Notes: generated from the sequence alone by a model not told the origin. Positions 52,620 through 62,376 are shown, counted from the first letter of the stretch. The stretch: 64,000 nt of DNA from Psychrobacillus sp048572895 (GCF_048572895.1 NZ_CP183878.1:2232001-2296000); one strand, 5' to 3'. Program-made: numbers and translations.

Positions 52620-53684
52620 TTACACAATGTTAATCATGTTATAAATAGGCAGTAATATTGCCAAATAAGCACCGATGATAAAGACAGCTAAAATTAAAAA
52701 TAAAGTTGGTTGAACTATACTTATATACTGAGAAAGCTTTCTTTCAATTTCTTGGCTAAGAAACTCATTGTAGAGTGAAAGCTCTCTGCCTAAATAACCA
52801 CTATTTTCACCGTGCACTACAAAATGGAATAATTCTGTTGTAAATGAGTCTAAAAGCAAAACCGCCTGAGAAAATGATTCACCGTGTACAACCTTTTCTT
52901 TCATTTGTTTTCCAATAAACTGGAGCACCTGATGTTCCTTTTGAGAAATTAATGCCTCCAATGATTGTTGTAATGACATACCACTCTCCATGAGTCCGCC
53001 CATCTCTCTTGCAAATACTCTCGTCAGTAGTAAACGATACCAGCTTCTCGCTATAGGCAATCTCAAATAAATCAAATGTTGCTTCTCTGTAGGGAGCTTT
53101 TTCAATAAAATATACGACAACATAAAAAGACAGGAACAAATTATGGCAGTTATGAAAAATATATTAGGCATTTGCAAAAGATATCCTGTCCAAGTAAGGG
53201 AGTTATCCGATGACTCATTTCCTCTGGAACCAATTAAAGATTCCATATTTGGTAAAAAGTAAATTCTAAACATCGTAAACAATAAAAACAGTATCATAAA
53301 TAAAAATACTGGATACAACAGTAAGTTATTTAAACGTTTTTTTGCACCTTCAAAAAAAGCAGTATTCACGCTCAATACAGTAATTGTTTGTTGTAATTGA
53401 CCATGAACTGAAGCAAGATTCAATGGCAATAATAATCTACTAGGAAAACCTAATAATTTAAATACATCAACTACAGCTAATCCATTTCGTTGTACTTCAG
53501 TTATTCGTTCGCTAACAATCTTTGAATCTTTCACATGAAACGGCAACAACATAGTGACCGATTCGTGAAATGTATAGCCTTCTATTAAGAGATCACTTAG
53601 CCTACTCAAAAAAGAGGAATGCATATTTGGTGGAATTGTTTGATGCTTCCTTTCCATATATCTTTTAACTTTTTTCAATAACAC
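52620..53684 (-). CDS. comGB: Competence pilus inner-membrane protein ComGB
   Basis: A 354-residue type II secretion F-family protein. FARE-type loop LLTRVFAREMGGLMESGMSL and GENSGYLGRELSLYNEF are typical, with three transmembrane segments. It is the platform protein for the transformation pilus. Its start overlaps comGA by 20 bp. Confidence 0.92.
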   Translation of the reverse strand: MLLKKVKRYMERKHQTIPPNMHSSFLSRLSDLLIEGYTFHESVTMLLPFHVKDSKIVSERITEVQRNGLAVVDVFKLLGFPSRLLLPLNLASVHGQLQQTITVLSVNTAFFEGAKKRLNNLLLYPVFLFMILFLLFTMFRIYFLPNMESLIGSRGNESSDNSLTWTGYLLQMPNIFFITAIICSCLFMLSYILLKKLPTEKQHLIYLRLPIARSWYRLLLTRVFAREMGGLMESGMSLQQSLEALISQKEHQVLQFIGKQMKEKVVHGESFSQAVLLLDSFTTELFHFVVHGENSGYLGRELSLYNEFLSQEIERKLSQYISIVQPTLFLILAVFIIGAYLAILLPIYNMINIV

Positions 53685-54681
53685 CTTCTCTTACCCCTCT
53701 CTCAATTTGATAGGATAAAGAAAGTGTATAAGGAATTCGATAAGCTTTACCAGTTACCATAGATTGAAATGCTTCCTCTAATAATTCATCTGAAAGAATT
53801 TCAAACACTGCAGATAATTCAGATTCTAACCCTACTGAAGCAACCACAAGTCTTTGAGTAACGATGCCGATAATGGTCTGCCTTAACTCTTCAGTTGTGA
53901 TTCCTAGATCCAGTAGACGATAAAGAGATCCTACACCGTCCTTTGCATGAATTGTTGACACTACAAGATGACCTGTGAGCGCAGCCTGAATCGCTGCTTT
54001 TGCAGTCGCCTCATCGCGAATCTCCCCTATCATGATTACATCTGGAGAATGACGCAGTATTGCCTTTAAACCTGTAGAATAGGTTACTCCGGAACGTTCA
54101 TTTACTTGTATTTGAAGTAAGTGAGACTGACTATTTTCGACAGGATCCTCTAAGGAAATTACATGTCGATTTAAATTTTCTGCACAATATTTGGTAAGCG
54201 AATACATAGTGGTGGACTTTCCAGAACCAGTAGGACCAACGAATAAGATCAGTCCTTGACGATTATTCGCAAGTTCTACAATTTTTTCTGTTGCGTCTCT
54301 AAATAAAGAGAGGGAATGAATAATTTTGGCGTTGTCATGTTGTTGGAGGCGAATTACCATACTTTCCTTTCCAAAAATAGAGGGAAGTGTAGAAACACGA
54401 AATGAGAATTTATGAGAATTGAATACTTGTTGAAAGGAACCGCTCTGTGGCTTTCTTTTTTCGCTGATATCAAGAGAGGATAAAAATTTGAAGAATGAAA
54501 TGATACGTTCTCCTATCTTCAAAGGCAGCTTACCTGCTTCGAACATCTGAGAATTTTTTTTAAAGTAATAAACATAGTCTTCTTCGTTAGGAATCAAATG
54601 TAAATCGGATGCACCAAATTTATGGGCTTTCATAAGTAATCGAAAACATTTTTGTTCTATTAAATTTTCTATTTGCTGCAT
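53665..54681 (-). CDS. comGA: Competence traffic ATPase ComGA
   Basis: A 338-residue GspE/PilB family ATPase from ATG 54681 (AAAGGAAAC before it; a longer frame reaches 54717). Walker A is GPTGSGKST, the Asp box IGEIRDEATA and the His box VVSTIHAKD are intact. It powers pseudopilus assembly. It is the first gene of the comG operon. I looked for a paired AAAA-N5-TTTT ComK box upstream and did not find a convincing one. Confidence 0.93.
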   Translation of the reverse strand: MQQIENLIEQKCFRLLMKAHKFGASDLHLIPNEEDYVYYFKKNSQMFEAGKLPLKIGERIISFFKFLSSLDISEKRKPQSGSFQQVFNSHKFSFRVSTLPSIFGKESMVIRLQQHDNAKIIHSLSLFRDATEKIVELANNRQGLILFVGPTGSGKSTTMYSLTKYCAENLNRHVISLEDPVENSQSHLLQIQVNERSGVTYSTGLKAILRHSPDVIMIGEIRDEATAKAAIQAALTGHLVVSTIHAKDGVGSLYRLLDLGITTEELRQTIIGIVTQRLVVASVGLESELSAVFEILSDELLEEAFQSMVTGKAYRIPYTLSLSYQIERGVREGVIEKS

Positions 54682-54855
54682 AAGTTTCCTTTCCCCAGAT
54701 ACAAGTTGCGACCGCAAACAGCTTGTACTTAGTATTATACTTGCTAAAGTATAAAAAAGGAAGTAGTTGTTTTAATTTTCTGTTATATAGAATTATTTTA
54801 TTATTGTTTCGTTCTTGATTATAATAGTAACTAATATCAGAAAGAAGGTAATTGC

Positions 54856-55536
54856 ATGCCAACTACTTTAAAGCTTACAAATGCTTTGGCAGATGAAACT
54901 AGATATTCGATTTATCTTTATATTGTAAAACAAGTACAACCAGTTAATGTGCAACAAATTGCAGAGCAATTCGGCATTCATCCTAATGTAGCGAGACTTC
55001 ATCTAACTAAACTTAATGAATCTAAGCTAATTACTTCTGAATTACTAAATAATAAAAAAGGCGGTCGACCAGCACGTATATATACACTTGCAGATCAACC
55101 AATTTATTTGAGTTTTCCTAAACAAGAAAATCATTTGCTGTTAGAGTGGTTATTAGAATTAGTTGAAACTATGGGAACAGAAGCGCTTAATAAAGCCAAA
55201 AATATTAGCTATAATTCTGGATACAATTCTATACAGCAGTCATTATTAGCTGCTCCGAGCTTCGATCAAAAAATAGAGCTACTATCTGCTGCTGCGCTCT
55301 CTGTAGGCTATATTCCTAATACCCGGAATAAAGAAGATAAACAAATTATTACATTCTCTATTTTTAATTGTCCTTATAAAGGGCAACTATCCAAGCATCC
55401 ACATATTATTTGTAGTATTCATGAATCCTTTTTAAAAGGACAGTTTGATGCTTTGTTCCCAAATAATGAGTTCATTCAGCTGGAAAGCAAACAAAATCAC
55501 TGTAGCAATTGCGTATATCAAATAGAAGTTCTATAA
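54856..55536 (+). CDS. ArsR/SufR-like transcriptional regulator with Cys-rich C-terminus
   Basis: A 226-residue protein with an N-terminal winged helix (MPTTLKLTNALADETRYSIY, FGIHPNVARLHLTKLNESKL). The C-terminal domain has cysteines in IFNCPYKG and HCSNCVYQIEVL, which resembles the iron-sulfur-binding region of SufR-like regulators. It is divergent from comGA. Ligand and targets are not known. Confidence 0.75.
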   Translation: MPTTLKLTNALADETRYSIYLYIVKQVQPVNVQQIAEQFGIHPNVARLHLTKLNESKLITSELLNNKKGGRPARIYTLADQPIYLSFPKQENHLLLEWLLELVETMGTEALNKAKNISYNSGYNSIQQSLLAAPSFDQKIELLSAAALSVGYIPNTRNKEDKQIITFSIFNCPYKGQLSKHPHIICSIHESFLKGQFDALFPNNEFIQLESKQNHCSNCVYQIEVL

Positions 55537-55678
55537 TGAATGAATAGATAATACATATTTGTGACAATGCAGAGTATAATGTGTAAAGAAAACTAATAAT
55601 CAGTTTACATGTACGAACACTTTCATTTATAATAAATATGAGAATTATTTGTATGGTTTGTAAAAGGAGGGACTACAA

Positions 55679-55921
55679 ATGGGCAATATGTATAAAGTAA
55701 TGGCTTTCTGGACAGGGATTTTCGCAGTTATGTTTTATTTAGGTGATATGCCAGAAGCTTCTTTACTATTTTTAGCAAATACGGGATTATTCCTTCTTTT
55801 AGGGTTTTTAAACCTTTCGGAACGTATGTATATGTACATCTTCGGAGCTTACTTAATGTTCTTCTTCGCAGGTTTTACATATTACACGACATTCATGCAC
55901 GTACCAGGTGCGGGACATTAA
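55679..55921 (+). CDS. yqgY: DUF2626 membrane protein YqgY
   Basis: An 80-residue protein with three hydrophobic helices (MYKVMAFWTGIFAVMFYLGD, LFLANTGLFLLLGFLNL, MYIFGAYLMFFFAGF). The start has AAAGGAGGGAC. Position between the regulator and the yqgX homologue matches B. subtilis yqgY. Function unknown. Confidence 0.8.
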   Translation: MGNMYKVMAFWTGIFAVMFYLGDMPEASLLFLANTGLFLLLGFLNLSERMYMYIFGAYLMFFFAGFTYYTTFMHVPGAGH

Positions 55922-55928
55922 AAATTTA

Positions 55929-55969
55929 TAGCAAAAAAGCAGCTCATTTACTGAGCTGCTTTTTTGCTA
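55929..55969. terminator. Bidirectional terminator between yqgY and yqgX
   Basis: The stem AGCAGCTCA/TGAGCTGCT has A and T runs on both sides, serving the two convergent genes. Confidence 0.88.
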
Positions 55970-56037
55970 TAAAAAATTATTTTTAGAGTTTTGCATCACT
56001 GCCACCTAATTTGTAAAAGCTATCATAAAGTAACTTT

Positions 56038-56676
56038 TTAAAATCCATTTAGGAATGGATTTGAATCCATCTCTGCTTCTATTGTCGTGGAAGGGCCATG
56101 ACCTGGATAAACAAGAGTTGTTTCTGGTAATGTTAAAAGTTTTGTATGAATAGCTTTCATAAGTTCTGGCTGGTTGCCTCCTGGAAGATCTGTTCGACCG
56201 ATACTATTTTGAAAAAGTGTGTCTCCCACAATGGCAAATTGGTCTTGTTTAAAATAATAGGTTAAACTCCCAGGCGAATGTCCTGGTGTATGTAAAAGAT
56301 CCATATGGAATTCACCAATTTTCAACTCCGACTCACTATTTAATAAAACTTCTGCCTCATTACAAATTATTGATGGAATTTCTGCATATTTGGCTGAACC
56401 ATTTTTTGAAGGGTCCACTAACCATTTTTTCTCTGATGTATGGATATACACTGGAATATCAAAACTCACTCGCACTTGTTCCACAGCTCCAATATGGTCA
56501 AAATGTGCATGAGTCAATAAAATAGCTAACGGTTTCATCTTTAAACGATGAAGTTCGCTAATTATTTTCTCCCCCTCACCTCCTGGATCAAAGATTAAGC
56601 ATTGCTTCATAGTATTTGAAACAATGTAACAATTAGTTTGAATATAACCTAATGGATAAGTTCGAACGTTTAACAT
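56038..56676 (-). CDS. yqgX: MBL-fold metallo-hydrolase YqgX (glyoxalase II-like)
   Basis: A 212-residue enzyme with the metal-binding motif THAHFDHIG, TPGHSPGS, GDTLFQNSIGRTD and YPGHGPSTT. Related B. subtilis YqgX is a bacillithiol-linked hydroxyacylglutathione-hydrolase-type enzyme. I use ATG 56676 with AGAGGTG before it. Confidence 0.85.
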   Translation of the reverse strand: MLNVRTYPLGYIQTNCYIVSNTMKQCLIFDPGGEGEKIISELHRLKMKPLAILLTHAHFDHIGAVEQVRVSFDIPVYIHTSEKKWLVDPSKNGSAKYAEIPSIICNEAEVLLNSESELKIGEFHMDLLHTPGHSPGSLTYYFKQDQFAIVGDTLFQNSIGRTDLPGGNQPELMKAIHTKLLTLPETTLVYPGHGPSTTIEAEMDSNPFLNGF

Positions 56677-56830
56677 AATAATCACCTCTTTCTTATCTTA
56701 AACGATTTATCCTCAATTGTTCAATAATTCACCACTTTTCTACTCGACAAAACTTACTTTTAGAATTACAATAGAAGAGGAATATGCAAATGCGACATTC
56801 ATTTTCTGATGTCGAAAGGAGTGTCTTTTC

Positions 56831-57010
56831 ATGAACTTATTAATGGTTATCTTTGGTCTAGTTACACTTTTAGCTGTAGTTGGCACTTATCAAGCATTTA
56901 AAGAAAAGAATGTGTTAGGTGTTCTATTTAACTTTGGCACACTCGCTGTTTTTGGCTTCTTTACAGTCATGACAATTGTGAACCAAGGTTTCCCACCAAG
57001 CTTACACTAA
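56831..57010 (+). CDS. yqgW: DUF2759 membrane protein YqgW
   Basis: A 59-residue protein (MNLLMVIFGLVTLLAVVGTY, C-terminus NQGFPPSLH) with two hydrophobic helices, from ATG 56831 with AAAGGAG before it. Neighbours and size match yqgW. Function unknown. Confidence 0.75.
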   Translation: MNLLMVIFGLVTLLAVVGTYQAFKEKNVLGVLFNFGTLAVFGFFTVMTIVNQGFPPSLH

Positions 57011-57017
57011 AACGTAA

Positions 57018-57063
57018 TTAAAAAAGCTGCTATACATTACTTATATGTATAGCAGCTTTTTTT
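57018..57063. terminator. Bidirectional terminator between yqgW and yqgU
   Basis: The 13-bp stem AGCTGCTATACAT/ATGTATAGCAGCT has A and T runs on either side. Confidence 0.9.
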
Positions 57064-58173
57064 CTATTCATTAAAATATATCCATTTCTTCTCGTCCAAC
57101 GAATTTGTTTGAATCCAATTTTCTTTTGCATATCCACCCAAACAAATTTCAGCATTTGGAGAGCAAGAAATAGGTTGTTCTTCTATTTCCCCAAAGATTT
57201 GTTGTTGGTCAACTATAGAAATCTTTGAAAGTATACTTTTTTGGCTAGCATCATCCTGATTTCTAGATTCTTTAGCATTTAGCAAGATAACTTCTGTTGG
57301 TGAAACAATAGACATAGATGGGATGATCCATTCAGAGTAATTTGAGACTGCAGGTGTTGCCCATTCAAATTTTCTACCATTCAAATCTTCTATACGATAC
57401 TCGAATTGTTTTTCCTCTTCGTTTATTTGAACGTAAACAATCGCTTCTCCGATATTTGTTGCATCTAATACCTTTTCTTCACCAGTGCTCTTTAATGTTT
57501 CATCTAAGATCGAGTAAAGTAAAAGTTCACTCCCATCTAGGCCAGAGTCAGACCATCTAAAAACCATTAAATTTTCCTCGTCATACCATTTCACAAACGG
57601 ATTTTCTATTTCGATAGACGTTAACTCTTGTGTGGCTAGATCATATACGAATGTACTATAAGTCCAATCCTCATAAAATGTAGAGAAAACAACTAAGTTT
57701 GGGTTTGTAGGATGCCAATCCATATAAATTTCAGCGGATTCAAACGATAGGCTTTGAAGAACATAACCATTTTTATGTAAAAATTGAATTTCTGCGGATG
57801 AAGAATCTTTAGAAGTATGTAATAAAATCATTTCTTTAGAAGGATGAATAGTCCCTTGAATAATAGGAGTAGTCGTAGTATAAATTGTCCGCCAACTATT
57901 TGTTGGAACAGTATATAATTTAACTAACCACTGTCCCTTTTCTGCAACAATTATAACTATTTCTTCGTTAGACAACCAGCCTACTAAACTATGAAAGGCA
58001 CTGTTATCTAATAAAATAGTTGGTATTTCTTCATTAGATGTTTTTTCAACTATTTCAATATCCGATGGAAGTTTCTGTTCATTTTCCTGCTCTGCTTTAG
58101 GAACACTCGGTCCAATGTCCGCACAAGCTTGAAGTAAGAAGACGCAAAATAATAATATAACGACTTTTTTCAA
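57064..58173 (-). CDS. yqgU: YqgU-like lipoprotein
   Basis: A 369-residue secreted lipoprotein: signal peptide with lipobox LLQAC (mature Cys17), an acidic linker, then a beta-propeller-like domain with repeated short strands (WLVKLYTVPTNSWRTIY, IQGTIHPSKEMILLHT, YMDWHPTNPNLVVF). Position and layout match B. subtilis yqgU. Function unknown. Confidence 0.75.
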   Translation of the reverse strand: MKKVVILLFCVFLLQACADIGPSVPKAEQENEQKLPSDIEIVEKTSNEEIPTILLDNSAFHSLVGWLSNEEIVIIVAEKGQWLVKLYTVPTNSWRTIYTTTTPIIQGTIHPSKEMILLHTSKDSSSAEIQFLHKNGYVLQSLSFESAEIYMDWHPTNPNLVVFSTFYEDWTYSTFVYDLATQELTSIEIENPFVKWYDEENLMVFRWSDSGLDGSELLLYSILDETLKSTGEEKVLDATNIGEAIVYVQINEEEKQFEYRIEDLNGRKFEWATPAVSNYSEWIIPSMSIVSPTEVILLNAKESRNQDDASQKSILSKISIVDQQQIFGEIEEQPISCSPNAEICLGGYAKENWIQTNSLDEKKWIYFNE

Positions 58174-58230
58174 GCTACTCCCCCCTTCATATCATTATAG
58201 ACGAATGTAACTTCATTTTGTTTCATATAA

Positions 58231-58264
58231 AAAGCACAGACAAGAAATATGTCCGTGCTTTTTC
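58231..58264 (-). terminator. Terminator of the ltaS gene
   Basis: The stem AAAAAGCACGGACA/TGTCTGTGCTTTTT lies just past the ltaS stop codon on the minus strand. Confidence 0.88.
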
Positions 58265-60166
58265 TTATTCATCTTCTTTTAATGCCTCATCTATTAGCAA
58301 GTTCCCGGTCTTCAAATCATAAAAACGCAATAAATCACCATTAATAATTTGATCCGAATAGCCAAGTTCCTGAGTAGCTCTATCTATATAAGGCTGACAG
58401 CTTTCCATCTCAATTTGTAAACCTGTTGCATTATCATAACAAACGTTACCAGCATAAACAACTTTGTCGGTTACAAATCCACCATCACGAAATACAACAA
58501 ATTCTTCGTGCTCTTCAGAGAACAAATCTGCACCAAGCTGCATATCTTTAGATGTGTCAACACCTAAAGCATGTAAAATTGTTGGACGCAAATCAATTTG
58601 ACCCGCTGTTTCAGTAACTTCTTTACCATCTCCACTATTTGGAATATGAATGAATAATGGTACACGTTGAAGCTTCGCTGATTCATATGGTGTTATTTCT
58701 TTTTCTAAATATTGTTCCATTGCTTTGTTATGATTCTCAGAAATACCATAATGATCTCCGTACATAACGATGATAGAATTATCATACAATCCTTGTTCTT
58801 TTAAGTCCTCAAAGAATACTTTCAATGCTTCGTCCATATATCGAACAGATTGGAAATATCTATTGAGTGTATTAGAGTTGGAATTATATTCAGGAATAAG
58901 CTTATCTTCTTCATCCAAAGTAAAAGGATAGTGATTTGTTAACGTAATTAGACGTGAATAAAATGGCTGTGGCATATCTGCCATCAAATCGACTGATTGT
59001 TCTACAAAAGGTATGTCCTTCATACCCCAGTTTACAGCATCCTCTTCGTTCACTACATAACTTTGTTCATCATAATACTTTTGAATATCCAATGCTCTAT
59101 ACATTATATCTCGATTCCAAAAACTTTTGTTGTTAGGATGCAATACGTTAGTATAATATCCTTCTTCACCTAAACTTTCTGCCATCGAATGGAATGTGTT
59201 TCCACTATGTGTAAAGAATACTGCTCCCCCACCTAATGGATATAGAGAATTTTCTAGTAAAAACTCTGAGTCAGACGTTTTCCCTAACCCTGTTTGATGG
59301 TAAAAATTAGAGAAATAATAAGTATCTTTATCTTGAGTTAGTGAATTTAAAAATGGTGTAACCTCATGTCCATTCATATCATTATTAATAACGAAAGATT
59401 GTAAGGATTCCATCGAAACTACGATTAAATTTCGATCCTTGGCAACCCCAAACATTTTCTCATTGGCATCTACTTGGTTAGATCGAACATAGTTATTTAC
59501 TTCTACTAACTCACTTCCATCAGCAAGTGCTCTTTGAGCATGAGATTTAGATTGGATATATATATCATATAAATGATAGTTATATGGTCCAATATTCTTT
59601 ACTAGCATTTCACGATCAAAGCTTCGTGTTAATAGTTGTGGTCGTTCAATTTCAGATAGACCTAAGTTTAAAAATAGAATAGCAGCAGCCATTACAAAAT
59701 AAGCTCTTCTTACAGCTGGCTTCACAAGCGTAACTTTGTCTCCAATTTTCAACCATTTCAATGCAATAATGATGATGGCAACATCTGTAAAATAGAAAAT
59801 ATCCGTTAAAAAGATACTTTCTGCCGCTGATGCGCCCAAATCGCCAAAGTTACTTGTTTGAAATAGCACAGGAATTGTAATGAAGTCTGTGAAAAAACGG
59901 TAAAATACAGCGTTTGCATATAAAACAGCTGAAAGTATGATGCTAGCAATTAATATATATCTATTTCTAGCTTTAGGACTTTTAAAGAACAAGGAAAGTC
60001 CATAGATAAATAGTAAAAAACTAAGCGGATTTATAAAAAGAATCAGTTGTTGCATCGAATTTTCAATATCCATGTCAAAGCTTGTGTGGTAAACAATATA
60101 TGTTTTTATCCATGTTGCCACAATAGCAAGAATCAGAATAGAATGTGTTGGCCAATTTTTTTTCAT
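58265..60166 (-). CDS. ltaS: Lipoteichoic acid synthase family protein
   Basis: A 633-residue membrane enzyme with five N-terminal transmembrane segments (about 1-185) and an extracellular sulfatase-fold domain. VVSMESLQSFV and the threonine region QTGLGKTSDSEF (catalytic Thr) are visible, with MYGDHYG metal ligands. It polymerises glycerol phosphate from phosphatidylglycerol on the outer membrane face. Location matches yqgS of B. subtilis, one of several LTA synthases. Confidence 0.92.
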   Translation of the reverse strand: MKKNWPTHSILILAIVATWIKTYIVYHTSFDMDIENSMQQLILFINPLSFLLFIYGLSLFFKSPKARNRYILIASIILSAVLYANAVFYRFFTDFITIPVLFQTSNFGDLGASAAESIFLTDIFYFTDVAIIIIALKWLKIGDKVTLVKPAVRRAYFVMAAAILFLNLGLSEIERPQLLTRSFDREMLVKNIGPYNYHLYDIYIQSKSHAQRALADGSELVEVNNYVRSNQVDANEKMFGVAKDRNLIVVSMESLQSFVINNDMNGHEVTPFLNSLTQDKDTYYFSNFYHQTGLGKTSDSEFLLENSLYPLGGGAVFFTHSGNTFHSMAESLGEEGYYTNVLHPNNKSFWNRDIMYRALDIQKYYDEQSYVVNEEDAVNWGMKDIPFVEQSVDLMADMPQPFYSRLITLTNHYPFTLDEEDKLIPEYNSNSNTLNRYFQSVRYMDEALKVFFEDLKEQGLYDNSIIVMYGDHYGISENHNKAMEQYLEKEITPYESAKLQRVPLFIHIPNSGDGKEVTETAGQIDLRPTILHALGVDTSKDMQLGADLFSEEHEEFVVFRDGGFVTDKVVYAGNVCYDNATGLQIEMESCQPYIDRATQELGYSDQIINGDLLRFYDLKTGNLLIDEALKEDE

Positions 60167-60360
60167 TATGCCTACACCCTCCCTTTTTTTTACTCTTTAG
60201 TTAAATAAGTTAAAAGTAACAGAACTTATCTTAATCCTTTCTTTACAATAAATCAATATAAAAGAAGAAGGATTTTGATATAATTGTACAAGTCTTTCAT
60301 ACCATACCCTATATTAGACGGATTCAACCAGTAAAAAGTTTCATTTTTTCATAAAAACAT

Positions 60361-60392
60361 AACACGTCAGAGTAAATCAACTCTGACGTGTT
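60361..60392 (-). terminator. Terminator of the fthC-yqgQ operon
   Basis: A perfect 13-bp stem AACACGTCAGAGT/ACTCTGACGTGTT directly after the yqgQ stop codon; the T run after it is weak. Confidence 0.75.
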
Positions 60393-60596
60393 CTAAATTT
60401 TACTATTACTTTGTTCTTGTTTCAATAATAATATAGCTATTTGAAAGTCTTTTGACTCAATCATTTGCATTTTATAAAGCTCTCTAACTTCATCTTCCAT
60501 TATTTCTAAATCTGCTAAGCGATCTTTTGTATATACATATATCCCAAATCGTTTTAAAAGTTGCATAACATCATATACTGAATTCATCCTATTCAT
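60393..60596 (-). CDS. yqgQ: YqgQ family protein
   Basis: A 67-residue protein with the DUF910 signature YDVMQLLKRFGIYVYTKDRL. It overlaps the cyclo-ligase gene by 8 bp. B. subtilis YqgQ binds single-stranded nucleic acid; its role is unclear. Confidence 0.85.
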   Translation of the reverse strand: MNRMNSVYDVMQLLKRFGIYVYTKDRLADLEIMEDEVRELYKMQMIESKDFQIAILLLKQEQSNSKI

Positions 60597-61173
60597 CCTT
60601 CTGCCGAATCTGTTTGCACAGGAAAGTTTCGTTCGGTGTAATAATTTTATCTACTGGTATATCAAATACATCATATTCAACATATTTCACCACTTGAATA
60701 TCAAATGCCAATGACAATGTGTCTCCCTTGTAATTCATAAGGAAACGGTCATAATAGCCTCCTCCATATCCTATGCGATATCCTTTTTCGCTGTATACGA
60801 TCCCCGGGACCACTAGTATATCAATCTCCTGAGGAGTGATTGCTTTAGATATTAGAGGATTTGGTTCAAGTAAATGCATATATACCCGCTCTAACTGGTC
60901 AAAATTTTGTATTTGATAAAATATCATGGATTTATCGAAAGGTGTACATTTAGGCACTGCGACATTTTTCCCCATACTCCATAATTGTTTTATTATACCC
61001 CATGTATCGACTTCGGGGAAGCTAGATATCGTTAACCCAATAGTGGAAGCGTCTGTTGCCGCTACTTGTCGCAAAAACTGATCTTCAATTTGTTTTGAGT
61101 AGTTATTATATGTTCCTTCATCTAATGAGGTTAACTGGTCTCTCATTGCGTTTCTCGTAATTTTCTTTGTCAT
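60589..61173 (-). CDS. yqgN: 5-formyltetrahydrofolate cyclo-ligase
   Basis: A 194-residue enzyme that converts 5-formyl-THF to methenyl-THF with ATP. The family motif VVPGIVYSEKGYRIGYGGGYYDRFL is partly visible as GYRIGYGGGYYDRF. I use ATG 61173, 7 bp after GGAGG, instead of the ATG at 61179 that touches it. Confidence 0.9.
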   Translation of the reverse strand: MTKKITRNAMRDQLTSLDEGTYNNYSKQIEDQFLRQVAATDASTIGLTISSFPEVDTWGIIKQLWSMGKNVAVPKCTPFDKSMIFYQIQNFDQLERVYMHLLEPNPLISKAITPQEIDILVVPGIVYSEKGYRIGYGGGYYDRFLMNYKGDTLSLAFDIQVVKYVEYDVFDIPVDKIITPNETFLCKQIRQKDE

Positions 61174-61193
61174 TGTCATTCCTCCAACAATAG

Positions 61194-61226
61194 AAAAAAA
61201 CCAAAACCATAATCGGTTTTGGTTTA
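61194..61226 (-). terminator. Terminator after rpmG
   Basis: The stem AACCAAAACC/GGTTTTGGTT is followed by TTTTT on the minus strand. Confidence 0.9.
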
Positions 61227-61231
61227 GGTTA

Positions 61232-61381
61232 TTATTTAGTTTCTCTATGAGTAGTCATTTTTTTATCACGAGAGCAATATTTTTTAAGTTCAAGACGTTC
61301 TGGATTGTTACGCTTGTTTTTCTTAGAAATATAGTTGCGCTCTCCGCAATCTGTACAAGCTAGTGTAATATTAACGCGCAT
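61232..61381 (-). CDS. rpmG: 50S ribosomal protein L33
   Basis: A 49-residue protein, MRVNITLACTDCGERNYISK, ending THRETK. It keeps the first CxxC pair, but the second pair is reduced to one cysteine (YCSRDKK), so the zinc ribbon is incomplete. Such C-/intermediate variants occur beside full C+ copies in Bacillales as part of zinc saving. The ribosome binding site is GGGAGGGAC. Confidence 0.92.
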   Translation of the reverse strand: MRVNITLACTDCGERNYISKKNKRNNPERLELKKYCSRDKKMTTHRETK

Positions 61382-61555
61382 GGTTGTCCCTCCCACTCTT
61401 TGTCAGGATTAAATATAAAACTTGAGCATGATTTATACGACTAACCAATTATAGCATACATCAAAATAAAATCTACTATTAATACAGGAAATTATTCAAT
61501 TTTTTTTCGAATATGTTAGTATAAGTGTATAAATATAACAATAGAGGTGAGTATT

Positions 61556-61906
61556 ATGGACTTTTCCATCATTATAATGATTATAGGTATTGTACTAATC
61601 GCAGTTTCCTTTTTCTCCAAGGATTCCTCCAAAAAAGTGGAATCAGAATTAGAGGATCTATCGTTCACGGTTTATCAAGAAACGAACGCTATCAAGAGAA
61701 GACTTAAAGTAGTAGAGGAAGAACTACTTATAGAATCTTCAAAAGTCTCTATACCAGTAAAAAAACAAACAAAGCCAGTCATTCATGATATTATAAAAAA
61801 CCAAGTTTTGGAATTACATAAACAAGGCTATTCGTTAAAGGAAATTAGTGCGCGTTCCTCTTTAAGCATTGATGAAATTAAGTATGTAATTGGTGGTGGA
61901 AAGTGA
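61556..61906 (+). CDS. Membrane-anchored coiled-coil protein (DUF6115/SwrB-like)
   Basis: A 116-residue protein with one N-terminal transmembrane helix (MDFSIIIMIIGIVLIAVSFF), a charged coil and a C-terminal short helix-turn-helix-like segment (LHKQGYSLKEISARSSLSID). That end resembles the DUF6115/SwrB group. I use ATG 61556 with AGAGGTGAG before it. It is coupled to the next gene by a 4-bp overlap. Confidence 0.6.
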   Translation: MDFSIIIMIIGIVLIAVSFFSKDSSKKVESELEDLSFTVYQETNAIKRRLKVVEEELLIESSKVSIPVKKQTKPVIHDIIKNQVLELHKQGYSLKEISARSSLSIDEIKYVIGGGK

Positions 61907-62376
61907 TGAATAGAACCATTCGAAATATTGGAATTGGATTATTTCTTGCTGGGGCTGCATTTCAAATAGAAGAATTTGTCGAAACTGAGGATATTACTTC
62001 TACTAGCACAATTACAGATGAGTCTTATAATCAGGCTCAACAAGAACTTATTGATGTGAAAAAACAACTAGCAGAGCTTCAACTAGATTTGAATAATGCG
62101 CAGCAAGCCCAAACAAATACATCAGAAGAAACTGTTCCAACCGAAACAACGGCTGAACATTCCCAATCTGAAGCATCAATGACTCTCTCTATTCAATTAG
62201 GTATGACATCCTCGGAAATCAGTGCAAAATTAGAAGATGCTAATATTATTCTAAATAAAGTGGATATGAATAATTATTTATCGGATCAAGGTTTAGCTGG
62301 GCGCATTCAAGTAGGAAACTATGAGCTTAACTCTTCCATGTCTTTAAAACAAATTGCCGAAACTATTACACGCTAA
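61903..62376 (+). CDS. Membrane-anchored protein with MltG/YceG-like C-terminal segment
   Basis: A 157-residue protein. N-terminal helix IRNIGIGLFLAGAAFQIEEF, a Gln/Glu/Thr-rich linker, and a C-terminal LSIQLGMTSSEISAKLEDAN...LAGRIQVGNYELNSSMSLKQ region (shown in parts) like the N-terminal domain of MltG/YceG endolytic transglycosylases, without the catalytic part. It probably acts outside the membrane near peptidoglycan: inference. Confidence 0.65.
   Translation: MMNRTIRNIGIGLFLAGAAFQIEEFVETEDITSTSTITDESYNQAQQELIDVKKQLAELQLDLNNAQQAQTNTSEETVPTETTAEHSQSEASMTLSIQLGMTSSEISAKLEDANIILNKVDMNNYLSDQGLAGRIQVGNYELNSSMSLKQIAETITR

Noticed and set aside
54700..54855. Possible ComK box before comGA
   Set aside because: A-rich and T-rich stretches exist, but not the AAAA-N5-TTTT pair at the expected spacing.
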